A DNA stretch of 64,000 nucleotides from Owenia fusiformis (GCA_903813345.2 CAIIXF020000004.1:15385196-15449195), one strand, 5' to 3'; counted from the first letter of the stretch, positions 1-11,410 are shown. Program-made: numbers and translations. Notes: generated by a model from the sequence alone, not told the origin.

Positions 1-330
1 GCCATTTTGGATTTCTATGAAAAGCAATTATTTAATGACTCAAAGATTTAGACATAAATGAAATCCTTGACCGCTAAAATGTACACATGGGCTCCAAATT
101 CACTGTTCTTAAGTGTTTTTAGTTTAAATTAATAATTACAAATTCGTTTTGACACCCATTTTGGCAGCCATCTTGGATTTCTATGAAAATAAATTATTTG
201 ATGACTCCGAGTTAGACACAAATGAAATCCTTGACCCCTAAAATGCAAACATAGGTCCTTAAATCACAGCTCTTGTATCAGTATGCTTAAATATACCTAC
301 TTTTATATTGTAACATGTGCACAGGCGGCC
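1..330. repeat. Partial tandem repeat, about 166-bp unit
   Basis: The phrase TGGATTTCTATGAAAA near 8 recurs near 174, followed in both cases by a region containing GAAATCCTTGACC and CTAAAATG. This gives just under two diverged units of about 166 bp, cut by the window edge. The GGCCATTTTG words resemble the satellite units at 18.8-20.3 kb but the unit sequence differs. Confidence 0.6.
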
Positions 331-612
331 ATTTTGAAAGCTACAACTGATGCAATGCTATCACATATTTTCTTACTCTACAGGTCTTAAACTTCCCAAA
401 AATTACGAAGGTGATTATTCCCCTAACTTGATACCGATAACTTAAATTTTGGGGCGAAGCTGATGGCCTAATGTTAATAAAATAGTTAAATGTTCGGAGT
501 TTCTTTAATGCTGTAAATTGTTCACAATTCTAAATCAAGAAGTCGCTCGTATTTCTGTCGTATTTAGGAAATCATGTTGTCGAAAATCAGTGCAGTGTTC
601 ATGGTGTTGTTG

Positions 613-917
613 CAAGGAGGATTGGCTCCCAGAGTGCACCACCGATATTCTGTCCCATATATGGGTATGTCGTAATACAAAATTCGAATTCAAACAGCCG
701 CCATTTTGTTCACTTCAACATTTAAATCGTGGATTTTGGTCTTATTTCCAAACGAAAAATTCCAAAACTCACAAGAAATGATCGAGATATTAGTTCGAAT
801 CTTTTGAACTGTTTATTTTGAATTTATAGTCGGTTTTAATTTCAGAAAATAACGACATTTCGACGTTTTCATTGTTGGAAAATATCGAGTTTCGATCCTG
901 GGAGCCAATCCTCCTTG
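613..917. mobile_element. Mutator-like MITE (305 bp) with 9-bp target duplication
   Basis: The element begins with CAAGGAGGATTGGCTCCCAG at 613-632 and ends with its exact reverse complement at 898-917, a perfect 20-bp terminal inverted repeat. It is flanked on both sides by the 9-bp direct repeat GTGTTGTTG (604-612 and 918-926). A 9-bp duplication is the signature of the Mutator/MULE superfamily. No transposase frame is present, so it is non-autonomous. Confidence 0.8.
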
Positions 918-926
918 GTGTTGTTG

Positions 927-1860
927 TAAAATTGCGTATATGTCGTTTGAAACCCGCTCTAACGCAATTTTATTATAAACTTACACCTTAGGGTTAAACT
1001 TTTGCTCGAGGAATTAACTCATTTTCATCAATAAATATTAACCCATCAGGTTTTCTATTAGTAAACTAACGTTTAAACCTCAGTCCATTGTCGTTATCTC
1101 TTACTAGTAAACCAAAGTGAGATATGGCTCTTGCCTCAGCACGAGCCAATTATCACTCAAAATTATGAACACTGCAGTAAATCGATCACCAACGATAGCT
1201 CTAAAAAGTTCTCACCCAGTTCTCAAACACTTTCGATGCCATCCTGGGCATACTGGCTCTCTTGCTATGCACACTGTGTCTTCAAGACGATTCTCCGTGG
1301 GCTTCAAACGGTTATATTGACTTACCCAACTGATCACTCCATTAATTCCACTGGGGGTGTCAACCTTTGGCTTGCAACCGAAGATACATGTAGTTCAAGA
1401 AAAGTCGGAGATTGGACGTCTCTAATTGGTCAAAAAGAGAGGCAACCGAAGATACATGTACAGTGTAGTTCAAGAAAAGCCGGAGATTGGACGTCTCTAA
1501 TTGGTCAAAAAGAGAGGCTCGGCATTCTCCGTCAGATTGGATCGGCAAAACTCGGTTGTATGGCTTACCTTCGGCTGCATGGCCCAACCTTGATTGAATG
1601 GAAAAGATGCTGTCCAATTCCGCTGGCTGTGTACAATGTTAATCTCCAAACTCTGTCAAAATGTTTTTATATACACCAACGTCCAAATATGACAGAGTTA
1701 GTTTACAAAATGAAAATACATGATCAATAATATCATGAGAACATGTTATGTTTAATTTAAGGTTTAAAATGCCTTTCACAACAACGTTATCGATGTTTTC
1801 GCAATCATTATCTGACCTTTTTGAATGAATGAATACAGTCCTTTGACTTTTATTTTTCAG
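927..1860 (+). other. Intron 1 (3' part) of ShK gene copy A
   Basis: From about 1131 to 1860 this sequence aligns to intron 1 of copies B (16237-16805) and C (27600-28169). Upstream of 1131 the alignment stops, so the signal-peptide exon of copy A is either off the left edge or lost. An extra block of about 270 bp (1354-1628) is present only in A. It contains two 68-76 bp tandem units (1375-1442 and 1443-1518) and is bracketed by near-identical AATTCCRCTGG words, suggesting an insertion with target duplication. Confidence 0.6.
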
Positions 1861-1935
1861 ATGTCGAGCTTTTAAAGCGTCTGCTCACTGAGTTGGAAAG
1901 AGGACTCGAAGAAGAAAAAGAAAGAGACGCAATAG
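1861..1935 (+). CDS. ShK gene copy A, charged/helical exon (exon 2)
   Basis: The acceptor TTTTCAG ends at 1860 and the donor GTAAGC starts at 1936. The 75-nt exon enters and leaves in phase 1 and encodes a leucine/glutamate-rich stretch (VELLKRLLTELE then EEEKERD) likely to be helical. It matches the 90-nt exon 2 of copies B and C but is 15 nt shorter at the 3' part. Its role is unknown; its position after a signal peptide and before the cysteine-rich domains would suit a propeptide or linker. Confidence 0.7.
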
Positions 1936-2080
1936 GTAAGCATTGTTTGCTCCGCTTCCACTACATAACGGGGAACGTTTGAATTAGTATTAGAATACCT
2001 GATATCTGTAACGTTATACCAATCGACCAGAGTCCAATCGCAACGTCGTAGCAAACAAATTCCTTGAAGGATTGGGATAG

Positions 2081-2118
2081 ATCTTCGGTCATCTTCGGTC
2101 ATCTTCGGTCATCTTCGG
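2081..2118. repeat. Short tandem repeat, ATCTTCGGTC x about 3.8
   Basis: Four consecutive 10-bp units, the last ending in CA instead of TC, lie in intron 2 of copy A. The paralogous introns of B and C lack it. Confidence 0.8.
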
Positions 2119-2579
2119 CAGTGGTCAAGAGAATGCTACCCCGCCAATTACAATTTTCTTTTTTCTTGAGTCAATAAGAGAGTCGATATTCCAATGAGGT
2201 TAACTTTTTATGAAAAATTTATTGTCTGGAGTCAAGTATAATTTGCACAAATCATTTTGTTTGTTTGTTTGTTTGTTTTTTTTGTTTTTCTTAAGGTAGA
2301 ACTTCATTGCCGACCGAATTTTTCTACAATTCAGATTTTCTTGACTAAAAAATCTAAGTGAAAGAGCTTCTGTTATAGAACCCTGTTGTAATACAAACAT
2401 TAGAAAATTAGAGAGGTTGGCCGGTTCGTAATTTCTAAAAAAATGATTTAATTTAGCGTTGCTTTCAATAAGAAAATTACACAATTCAGATTCTTCAAAA
2501 ATATTGAATATTATGAACCAGTGGAAAAATATTATTATGAGCTTGTCATATATCAAGAATATGTATTGGAGGCAGTTGA

Positions 2580-2650
2580 AAAATGAAAAATAGATTCTGC
2601 CGGGTTTCGAACCCACTCTCTCAAAGTCAAAGGAATCCTTAAACAACAAA
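2580..2650 (-). other. tRNA-derived SINE-like remnant (box B only)
   Basis: On the minus strand a pol III box-B-like core GGTTCGAAACC lies at 2603-2613, followed by CGGCAGAATCT, with GGATTC upstream that could pair with GAATCT as an acceptor-like stem. Only the 3' half of a tRNA-like fold is visible, so it is not a functional tRNA. A second copy lies at 6360-6425 in the intron before the next ShK exon. Confidence 0.35.
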
Positions 2651-2772
2651 TTTAGATTTTTTATTCAGTTTGCGTTTTTGGAATACACCATTAGGGATGC
2701 GCGAACTGACTGCGCAATGGACACCGAAGTTCTAACAGAACTGTTTAAATTTTAACACAAGACAATATGACT

Positions 2773-3335
2773 TAAACAAATTTATTTCATAATTCGTATA
2801 TAACGGATTTTTGCGCTCTTTAAATTTCAGGTTTTTATCAATAATAATTCCAAGAAAGTCAATTTTCCCCGAAGATTTATATTCCCATTGCGTATTTCAA
2901 GATTCAGATTTGTTTGATTTATTTTGGGTCCAGATAGAATAGCATTGGTTTTGCCAATATAAATTTAAAGTTTGTTTGCTTTTATCAAGTCATCTATTGA
3001 ATACAAATTTGCATTAGATCTCGCCCTAAGTTCATTTAAATTATAGTCACTATCAAGAAGATTGGTGTCATCATCAAACATAATAAATTTTAGATTAGGG
3101 GCAACAATAGGCAGATCATTTATGTAAAGAATAAATAATAGTGGTCCAAATACCGAGCCCCGCGGAACACCACAATTTAGAGATGATTGTCTGAATTCAT
3201 TATTGTTAATGGTGACATATTGTTTACGGTTTTTTAAATAGCTTTCAAACCAGGACTTAGCTGTTCCTCTGATGCCATAAAATTCAAGTTGATGTATCAA
3301 AATGTCATGATTGATTTTTCTACCTGAACTGTTTG
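2773..3335 (-). pseudogene. LINE reverse transcriptase fragment (Jockey/CR1-like)
   Basis: The minus-strand frame 3339-2965 encodes an RT fragment with palm motifs: GIRGTAKSWFESYLKNRKQ, then GSVFGPLLFILYINDLP, then FDDDTNLL in place of the usual FADDT catalytic box. The first 10 residues differ from RT, so the element is 5' truncated. It is flanked by the imperfect direct repeat ACACAAGACAATATGACT (2755-2772 and 3336-3353), consistent with a LINE target-site duplication. Frame continuity fails below 2965. It lies antisense in the intron before the first ShK exon. Confidence 0.8.
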
Positions 3336-3411
3336 ACACAAGACAATATGACTAAAACAATATGACTATTCTCGTAGTTTAAATTTTATCAAACACAATA
3401 AGCAATGTTAA

Positions 3412-3824
3412 GGGGAGGCATCAAAAGTTCAATGTCTGATAGAAAACTAAATAAATCTAGTTTTGAGTTGGACCCCCCCCCCTCCCCCTCAAAACTAAAT
3501 ACAATGAAAGTTGATCGCGGACTTTTCACATGTTTTAGCGACTCAATTTGGACTTTCATGGGGCCAGTACTATAACTTATTTATGATTCTTAAAACATGT
3601 GCCAACAACAATAGGCATAATATTCCATGTTGCATGCATCTTGGTGAAGAAGGCATCTGGTAAAGTCTTTATTTTTAAACCATTCCAAGGCATTTCGAGT
3701 CGAAATTGCGAAAAATTTAAATGTTGAAATTTGTCGGATAGCAAACTGAAATAGCTTTGACCCCCTCCCCCCAAACTAGATTTATTTAGTTTTCTATCAG
3801 ACATTGATCTTTTGATGCCTCCCC
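3412..3824. mobile_element. PIF/Harbinger-type MITE (413 bp), TSD TAA
   Basis: The ends GGGGAGGCATCAAAAG and its complement form part of a roughly 50-bp terminal inverted repeat. The target TAA is duplicated at 3409-3411 and 3825-3827. Copies B and C carry the empty site GTTAAGAAC at the same intron position (near 17610 and 28971), so insertion is directly demonstrated. A second member, reversed, lies at 13173-13586. Open frames inside (3577-3852) are element sequence, not genes. Confidence 0.88.
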
Positions 3825-3878
3825 TAAGAACAACACTGGGGCTCTCAAACAAATTACAAGTTGTTTATTCTATTACAG

Positions 3879-4025
3879 CAAAGTGTGTGAATGCGATTAA
3901 AGATGGGGATGATAAATGGGACAAGGCGTACTGTACAGAATTTGTCGGTGACGGCCATTGTAAGACGATAGAAACAGCGATGGAAAATTGTGCAACTAGT
4001 TGCACACAGTGTGATAAGTCGGCTA
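3879..4025 (+). CDS. ShK gene copy A, ShK-like domain exon 1
   Basis: The acceptor TATTACAG ends at 3878 and the donor GTGAGT begins at 4026. The exon is 147 nt, phase 1 to phase 1. It encodes one six-cysteine module with spacing C-x15-C-x8-C-x9-C-x3-C-x2-C; the tail CATSCTQC has the C-x3-C-x2-C ending typical of ShK domains. If the donor were ignored, the frame stops within two codons (GAG TAG), so the donor decides whether the protein continues. The ShK fold is a small disulfide-bonded extracellular domain found in cnidarian channel blockers and in many non-toxin secreted proteins; the function here is unknown. Confidence 0.78.
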
Positions 4026-5460
4026 GTGAGTAGTTTGATAATATTTACATTTAAATAATTTAACTCAACTGTGGCACTTTTTAGCTCATCAAAGTTTACA
4101 AGACACAGTATTGTGGAATCCAATTTTAATCCTCCTTAGTTTTGATATGCGTCATGAGTAAGTGCATGTTTTAGTAGAAATGAGTACACATATCATGAGT
4201 GATGAAATAGCTGATTGATTTTTTATTACTCAATGACTGCTCATATTATGAGTACGGGTTGAAGCTAGGAAACAAAACGAAAGACACCATATTGTTCCTT
4301 TCGTGAGGAAAGTGCAAATATATATATATATACACTGCTTTGTTACTTAGAACAAGTGAAAGATGAGGTTGTATTAAATGAGAAAATAATAAAATTACAA
4401 GGCATGTGAGTTCTATATATGAGCCTTGGCATTGGAAAACCGGTCTTATCACAAAAATTAGAATTGTGCTACAGAGACAAAAAATGTGCCCAAGATTAAG
4501 AGGAAAATGTGCTAAGTTCAAATCCGACATTTTGGTCTATACATGCAAGGAGAAATTGTTAAAACGTAAGTCATGGCTCATTTGAAAGGTCTCTTTGTGC
4601 TTTTTAATAGAAACAAAAAATAAGAATATTGAAAAAATCTGTGATAAGACCCTTTTTCCCGTGGCCTGGCTCATATGTTACAGTTATAAGCTGATAAAGG
4701 AGTCACAAAGTTTAAATAACAAAATTGAAGATAGCATGTGAATTGTATCCCAGTTAGAATGAGTGTTCATTATTTAGTAAATGAACAATATTTTAGTGCT
4801 AAATGAGCAATTTTTATCATTACTTGAAATATCGTTACTAAAACGGTACTAAATTAAACCCTTATTTTTCACGAAATTAGTAATGAATTAACACTCTTGC
4901 AAAAGCGCGCTCATGAGCACTCATGCCACGAGTGCTAATTTAGCACTAATTTTGTACTAATTGAGTGATCAGCATATCTCCCTGTGTATAAAGATACAAA
5001 TGATATAAAAACAATTGTGAGTTACTTAATGTTTTTGTGAAAACTAGCATGCTATGTCACAGCGGACACATTTTTCAATACCTGCCTGTGATCATATCTT
5101 TCTTTGGCTATTTTTGGCCAATCCACATAAAGGTATAGAAAATACTAAAATGCAAAATTGCAGATAGTTTTAATCTTAACCTTTCATGATTAATAATTTG
5201 GACAAATTATTTTTCTTAAGGTAGAACTTTAGTGTCGACCCACTTTTTATACACTTATACACATATTAGAAAATTAGAAAGATGGACCGTTCGCTTATTT
5301 CTAAAAATATGTTTTAATTTAACGTTGCTAGAGAAAATTACACAATTAGGATTTTATGTCAAAAATATTGAATATTATGAATCAATTTAAGATATTATTA
5401 TTCCATTGTATATAATCTCATGGTCAAAAGTGTCTTTGTAGATCAACATGAGTCATATAA
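4026..5460 (+). other. Intron of ShK gene copy A
   Basis: The first 110 nt match the sequence downstream of the other ShK exons (6760, 29177, 30629), showing that these exons were duplicated with their flanks. A dispersed repeat near 5000-5110 (TAGCATGCT... CCTGTGATCATATC) recurs near 29880-29960 and, diverged, near 58690-58790. No gene is seen; the open frames here are short and unsupported. Confidence 0.6.
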
Positions 5461-6320
5461 CACCCTATGCAGACAGAGCCTGTGGGAAATATTGGGTGCG
5501 GCGCAAATGAGCGGAGGGTGCGGAGCTAACGGTCATTTTTGAATTTAGAATTGGGGTATTTCTGAAACTAAGCCGTTTTGGGACTTCAAATATACCAAGA
5601 TATGTGTATTTGACACCAAATATCAATAAAATTGTGAAAATAGTAGTGCAATTCATTTTATAGCGACGCAGTATGCCTTAAACATTTCCCAGACCTATAT
5701 ATTTTGAGACTATCCTTTTAATACTGCGTCCCCAGCATTCATAAAAAATGGTGTTCAAGATACACTACCCATGCAAATTATTTTTGCATCTTGGAAGCCG
5801 GGCAGTATCTGTGTGATTTTATAAAAATTCGGAAATGTTCTTCAGATATGAGCCCCCTCTAAATATTGGGTGCGGAGCTACGTTTATGGAGCTGCTCCGC
5901 ACCCAATATTTAGAGGGGGCTCATATCTGAAAAACATTTCCGAATTTTTATAAAATCACACTGATACTGCCTGGCTTCCAAGATGCAAAAATAATTTGTA
6001 TAGATAGTGTACCTTGAACACCATTTTTTATGAATGCTGGGGACTCAGTATTAAAAGGATAATTTCAAAATATATAGGTCTGGGAAAGGTTTAAGGCACA
6101 CTGCGTCGCTATAGAATGAATTGCGCTACTATTTTCACAATTGTATTGATATTTGGTGTCAAATACACATATCTTGGTATATTTGAAGTCCCAAAACGGC
6201 TTAGTTCCAGAAATATCCCAAATTTAAATTCAAAAATGACCGTTAGCTCCGCACCCTCCGCACCCTCCGCTCATTTGCTCCCCACCCAATATTTCCCACA
6301 GGCTCTGTCTGCATAGGGTG
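5461..6320. mobile_element. Foldback element (860 bp), TSD TATAA
   Basis: Two arms of about 415 bp (roughly 5461-5878 and 5898-6320) are inverted complements across a loop of about 20 bp. The ends are CACCCTATGCAGACAGAGCC and its complement. The 5-bp duplication TATAA flanks it at 5456-5460 and 6321-6325. The mirrored open frames at 5465-5656 (minus) and 6116-6316 (plus) are the same arm read twice. It sits in an intron of copy A only. Confidence 0.85.
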
Positions 6321-6359
6321 TATAAGGAGAGATCAAGAAAATGTATTGGAGGCAGTTGA

Positions 6360-6425
6360 AAAATGAAAAAATAGATTCTGCCGGGTTTCGAACCCAGCCT
6401 CTCCGAGTCAAAGGATTTTATAATC
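6360..6425 (-). other. tRNA-derived SINE-like remnant (second copy)
   Basis: The minus-strand box-B-like GGTTCGAAACC at 6384-6394 and a T-arm-like CTGGGTTCGAAACCCGG match the remnant at 2580-2650. Both lie upstream of a ShK exon, as expected if exon and intron were duplicated together. It is not a complete tRNA. Confidence 0.35.
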
Positions 6426-6624
6426 AACAAATATTGATGTTTTATTCAGTTTCCGTTTTGGCATAAGGGATTCGTGAACTAACTGCGCAATGGACACTGA
6501 AGTTGTACCTTAAACTGTTTGACACAATTATTCTCGTATATATGTTCAATCTTATCAAACACAGCAATGTTTAGAACCACATCGGAGGTCTTAAACAAAT
6601 TAAAAGTTGTTTATCTTATTACAG

Positions 6625-6764
6625 AAAACTGTGTAAATGCGATTGAAGGTGGGGGTGATAAATGGAACAATTTGCGCTGTGAATTATATGTCGGTAACGG
6701 CTATTGTAAAACGGAGGAAGTGAGGGAAAATTGTGCAACAAGTTGCGCATGTGCTACTGTTTAA
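6625..6764 (+). CDS. ShK gene copy A, ShK-like domain exon 2, donor lost
   Basis: The acceptor TTACAG ends at 6624. The exon starts in phase 1 and encodes a six-cysteine module ending CATSCACATV followed by TAA at 6762-6764. The orthologous exon in copy C continues with RPAG and then a GTGAGT donor; in A a deletion of about 23 nt has removed the last codons and the donor. The exon must therefore be terminal (a two-ShK protein) or skipped; skipping preserves frame because its neighbours are phase 1. The third ShK exon at 7364 would be orphaned if this exon is used. Confidence 0.7.
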
Positions 6765-7363
6765 TAATATTTACATTTGAATAATTTAACTCATCTTTTG
6801 GCACTTTTTAGCTCATTAAAGTTTACAGGACACATCATTGTGGGATCAAATTTTAATCCTCCTTAGTTTTGATATGCGTTTGAAAAATATTCCGTGGAAT
6901 TTTGGATGAGCAGTTGTCATGTACATGTACTCTTCCTTGAAAATGTCTCAAAATCTTCATTTCATTTTTTTATCAAATGTTATTGTTCTTTACTTTATTT
7001 ATAATGGTAATATTGCACAAACGAAAATGAATAAAGAGAAAATTTCATTAAGAAGCTAAGGTTGCATTTTTGTAAAAAATGGGTTAGCATTAAATTCTGA
7101 AAGAGATGTAGATGGGTGGATTATAGACTGATACTCTGACTTCAGAGTTGAGTTCTAAAATGGAGGGGATCATCATGAGAAATCATGGCCTTCTATTAGC
7201 TTCACACTAGTATGCATATTTTCGCATTTGATCAGTAAACGTGAAGATCGTAATTTAAGTGTTTGTTCCTTATTTGTCATTTATTACTTCACCGAACAAA
7301 ATATCTACAATTTACTATAATTCTGGTAGTGCAATTGTATAGCGTATGTACATTTTATTTCAG

Positions 7364-7473
7364 ATATGTGTAAGGACGACTTAGAATCGTGGCATTGTGA
7401 TGCCTCGACCAAGTATTGTGAAAATAACCCCTGGGTGAAACGTGGATGCAGGAAAACATGCAACCTTTGTTGA
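7364..7473 (+). CDS. ShK gene copy A, terminal ShK domain exon
   Basis: The acceptor TTTATTTCAG ends at 7363. The phase-1 entry gives 35 codons plus TGA at 7471-7473. Cysteine spacing is C-x8-C-x6-C-x9-C-x3-C-x2-C, very close to the classic ShK pattern, with WVKRGC then KTCNLC at the C-terminus. The 3' half is nearly identical in copies B and C, but the segment between the first and third cysteines is strongly diverged. Whether it is spliced in depends on the donor loss in the preceding exon. Confidence 0.75.
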
Positions 7474-7622
7474 ATATGTACAAAATGTACTGACTGAATG
7501 AACGAATAGACTCTGGACAATTGAACACCCAAAGATTATACTCTTTCGTCTTTCCCCGTTTACAAAAATGTAAAAGAGCCTTAAAAATGAAGTTTATTTT
7601 TAATTATAAAATTCTACAGGAA

Positions 7623-7628
7623 AATAAA
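7623..7628 (+). promoter_or_regulatory. Poly(A) signal AATAAA, ShK gene copy A
   Basis: AATAAA lies 150 nt after the stop codon. The same position is intact in copy C (31539-31544), but in copy B the block reads GGAAAAAAATAC and the hexamer is lost. Confidence 0.6.
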
Positions 7629-8373
7629 TACATCTGAGATACATGTGTTTCATTGATTTCATTCGTCATGTTCGTATCTGGTGTCCATGCTTCGATCTAT
7701 GCAAGGCAGTCGACAATTTGTTTATCTTTCACGCACATGACCTACTAACGATTGTTATTTGTAACAGTCTGAGACATATTATATGTCTCTGTTTGTAAAC
7801 ATATTTTGAAAAGGCATCATATCTTTCTTTGGCTATATCTGGCCAAACCACATAAAAAATACATTGCAAAATTGCAGATAGTTTTAATCTTGACCTTTAT
7901 TGATGAATGATTCAAATTTAGAAACACCGTTGACGACTAACGGCGTAGCGCCATATACGCATTAAACGCCATGGCGTACTCTCAAAATTTAGAAAACAGT
8001 TGATTCTTAGCTTTATATTGACTTGCCTCACACTTTAAACATACATATTAGTTAGTCCATAAAAATCGGAATTTTGTATCATAAAACGCCCCAAAACGCT
8101 TCAAACGCAATCTCATTTTCAAATTTTTTTTGGGGAGAATACCCTTGAACTCCATTGCCGTACTTTTTAGTTAAACCTTGATATCCCATCCTTCTGCGAG
8201 TTAAAAATATCTATTTGTATCACTATTAATCTGTTTATCAAGAATATTGACATCAGAGACAATGTATATCAATATGCCAGAATTGGAAAAATTTAAGTGC
8301 AAATACTAAATGAATAATTCATGCAAAACGTTTGAAACATATCCTCCAAAACGTGGCTTACTTTCTTTTTATA

Positions 8374-9012
8374 GTAGCCTGGCCAGAACAAGGCATGCCT
8401 CTCTTTTTTCTCAATAACTTTCTCAATTTTGAATATTTTTTCATGAAATTTTCACAGAATAAACTTTAAAGAATTCCTATCATACAATTTTTTTTATATG
8501 GTAAATGCCTCATTAATTTCATTGTTACAACCTTTTAAAAAATAATGTCATATTCTGTTGATGGGTCATTTTTGTCGCCATTTGAAAGCATCTTTTATCT
8601 CCATCAAGTATGACAATAGGCGAGTAGTAATGCCTTTTATGGGACGAGCAGTATAGAGGCTTGGGATCATGAGGTCTTGAAATAGTATGGTGGATTTAGA
8701 ACACTAAAAAAGATAAATGATCCCCTATTAAAGACTGCAATCAAATTTGTAGACCATATTAGGACAAAACGTAATAGGAGATTTTTCGTATCTTTTTAGA
8801 AAAAATGGCGACAAAAATGACCCATCAACAGAATATGACATTATTTTTTAAAATGTTGTAATAATGAAATTAATGAGGCATTTACCATATAAAAAAATTT
8901 GTATGTTAGGAATTTTTTAAAGATTGTTCTGTGAAAATTTCATGAAAAAATATTCAAAATTGAGAAAGTTATTGAGAAAATAGAGAGGCATGACTTGTTC
9001 TGGCCAGGCTAC
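8374..9012. mobile_element. Foldback MITE (639 bp), TA target
   Basis: The ends GTAGCCTGGCCAGAACA and its complement begin inverted arms of about 200 bp, separated by a unique centre near 8560-8800. TA dinucleotides flank both ends (8372-8373 and 9013-9014), consistent with a Tc1/mariner-type target. The duplicate in the second spacer lies at 21004-21641. Confidence 0.75.
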
Positions 9013-9910
9013 TAGTTACTCAAAGTTACTGAGCAACCAATTTTGACACTTCAGTTGTGTTGGTGTAGTTGTACATATATCTGCCAAATTCATGCTGAGC
9101 ACAGCTTAATGGGTTCAATTTTATAATCTCTATACATGACCCTGATGACGAACTGTCAGATTCAAAAAAAGAAATTCAAACCATAAAAACACGGTCCTAA
9201 CTTCAACCGTTAATTTGAATTATTATAAATGGGATAAAGGGAGATTAAAATCATATTTAATAGATTCTACGCCATTTGTCCTCAATATTGTACCATAATC
9301 TAAAATTCTCGTCCATACTCTCTTCAAAAAAGTGGTTTAAACCTGGAACAACATCCAGTGGATATTGGTGTCCTGATTGCAAATGTTGGTAATATTTTCG
9401 AATAAAAAGTTGAGCAAATGGATTAAGTCAAAACCAAATAACACGACTAATGAATATTGGTTAACTACGTATTTAAGTAAAGATTTTGTGATGGGTACTA
9501 TGAATAGACAGACTTGTAAATAATATAATACCATTATTTATCTCTAAACTGCCGTTTTCAACGGTTCCAGCTGCATCTTTAACTTTTCGTAGAACTCCTC
9601 TAATAAACTGCTTCAATTCGGCACCCCTACCAGACGAATAAGAAGATTTATAACATACCTATGATGATGCATAGTGCAAAGTGTACACAAGACAGCTGGC
9701 CAATATAAGTTTTGAAAAGCCCGCGCCCGCTAACTTTCTGATTGGTTAAGGCGCTGACGTCATAACCAATCAATCGAAGGTAAAACTGCGCGAGCAATTT
9801 TTCTAAACTCATTTCAATCATTTTCAAACCATTTGTTTGTCAATTCTATAAGAAAACGGTACTCTCTGACCAGTCTACATCATCATAGGTACATGTATGT
9901 TATAAATTGT

Positions 9911-10023
9911 TTATGTCACTATCGTGGCACATATGCCCTCGGTTCTCAGAGATCAATGTCCCTCCCAAGGTCGGGCCATATATCACTGAGACCTCGGGCA
10001 TATATGCCACGATAGTGACATAA
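9911..10023. repeat. Hairpin-forming inverted repeat
   Basis: TTATGTCACTATCGTGGCAC at the left is matched by its complement at the right, forming arms of about 32 bp around a loop of roughly 47 bp. The duplicated copy is at 23942-24054. Confidence 0.75.
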
Positions 10024-10159
10024 CCTCTAATTAGTGATTGAATCGAATATTTCGGACTTCTATAATCAAAAGGGTGGCATTCTTTTGAAAAATTGGTTTT
10101 GAATGGTTATTTTAAGTCGGGCGAAGTTGAGACTTGAGAAACAATCGCGCGAATAAATT

Positions 10160-10390
10160 ATCACTTTCTATTGGTTGATTATGAACGCGCAACTGTAAAA
10201 TTGTCGCGCGACTAATGAAATAGTCGCGCGATCATTCGCGCAGTTCTGGCGGCGATACCGCGTCATAGTTAAGATCTGCACTTTCAACCCAAAACCGTTT
10301 ATATTAATTAAATCGACGATTCTGTAGTCTTCTGAACTATTTGTTCGCAAATATGTATATTTTCTTAAACATATGATATATACAAATAAC
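10160..10390. repeat. Dispersed repeat (GCGCGA-rich plus ATCGACGATTCTG block)
   Basis: The block with GGCGGCGATACCGCGTCATA, TTAAGATCTGCACTTT and AAATCGACGATTCTG is found again at 24200-24420 (spacer duplicate). In part it recurs inverted near 22255-22285 and as the outer arms of the nested element at 56490-57615. It is therefore an older interspersed family. Confidence 0.6.
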
Positions 10391-11410
10391 ACAAAATCTG
10401 TGGTACTGAATGTATTGAAGGATCGTCTTCTCCTTACTCGATTCTGTGTTGGCCTATTACTTCGCCTAGGATGAGGTAGGTATCTTGGTTCAGAAATATT
10501 ATGTTGAAGACAATGATATCACTGGCTGCCAGCCAGCCTAACTTTGTTGGGATAACTCGCTTATTAAATGGCCCCATACGATTCAATGGAAAACATGCAA
10601 ATCTTCGGATCAATTATGGAAAAAACAACATTTCCGTTACCAAACCACAAATACCATGTTATAGCTCCATATGCCCCCCTTAGAACTCAAAACGTCTCTA
10701 GAAAAAGGGCCACCAAAACCAAAAGATCCGACCGCTTTTTCCGCCATCTATTCCAATTTTCAACACTTTTCAACAGACTTCAAATTTAAGACCACCGTGA
10801 CACCGTCACAAAAAGTCAAATATTCGTAGTGAACCAAATAATTTTGTAATACTTATATTAATATGACATTTATACACACGAGATAAAAAATAAAATGTCA
10901 AGTCTGTACATTTTCATTGGTGATTGCACTGATAAAACTGTATTTCCATCAACCATTGTCCCGCTTTTAAATATAGATGCTCTATCTTTTCAACAGCGAC
11001 ATTCTACCTTCTTCTACCTAAGAGACGGAGGCAGGTCAAAAAGGTCAAATTTCTTAAAGATAATGCACCTCCATCACATCAAATTATGTGTTAAGACTTG
11101 GTCCATACATACACTTTTTCATTTATGTACTTCCAACAACCGGTGATGCTAATATAATTACAATAATTGGACTATATTCTTGTTTTTAAAATGCCATCTT
11201 TTCTCTCACTCGGCGGAAGGATCAATAAGTTGTTTGTCCCCTAACATAATATCCCTGGTTAATATTCACAGCATTTCCACTTCCAGTGCTGCTGTTGCTG
11301 TAGCAATTTAAAGAGCATCAAAATGCCTTGACTGCTCCCCTTTAAATGTGTATTTTGAATGCTTAAAACCATTGGTTTTCAATAGAAGGGTAGGCAACTT
11401 CCAATATTTC

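Noticed and set aside
1131-1730. 199-residue open frame
   Set aside because: It covers intron sequence and a tandem repeat that breaks in copies B and C; no domain is visible.
2580-2650. Functional tRNA gene on the minus strand
   Set aside because: Only a box-B/T-arm-like part is present; no A box, D arm or anticodon arm could be folded.
5465-6316. Mirrored frames at 5465-5656 (minus) and 6116-6316 (plus) with the same translation
   Set aside because: They are the two arms of the foldback element 5461-6320, not genes.
10568-10789. 73-residue plus-strand frame with a counterpart at 24609-24830
   Set aside because: Substitutions between the copies look unconstrained, both strands are open, and no splice context or domain is visible.
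11205-11240. GCGGAAGGATCA word resembling the 3' end of 18S rRNA
   Set aside because: Only about 12 bases match and no rRNA sequence lies on either side.
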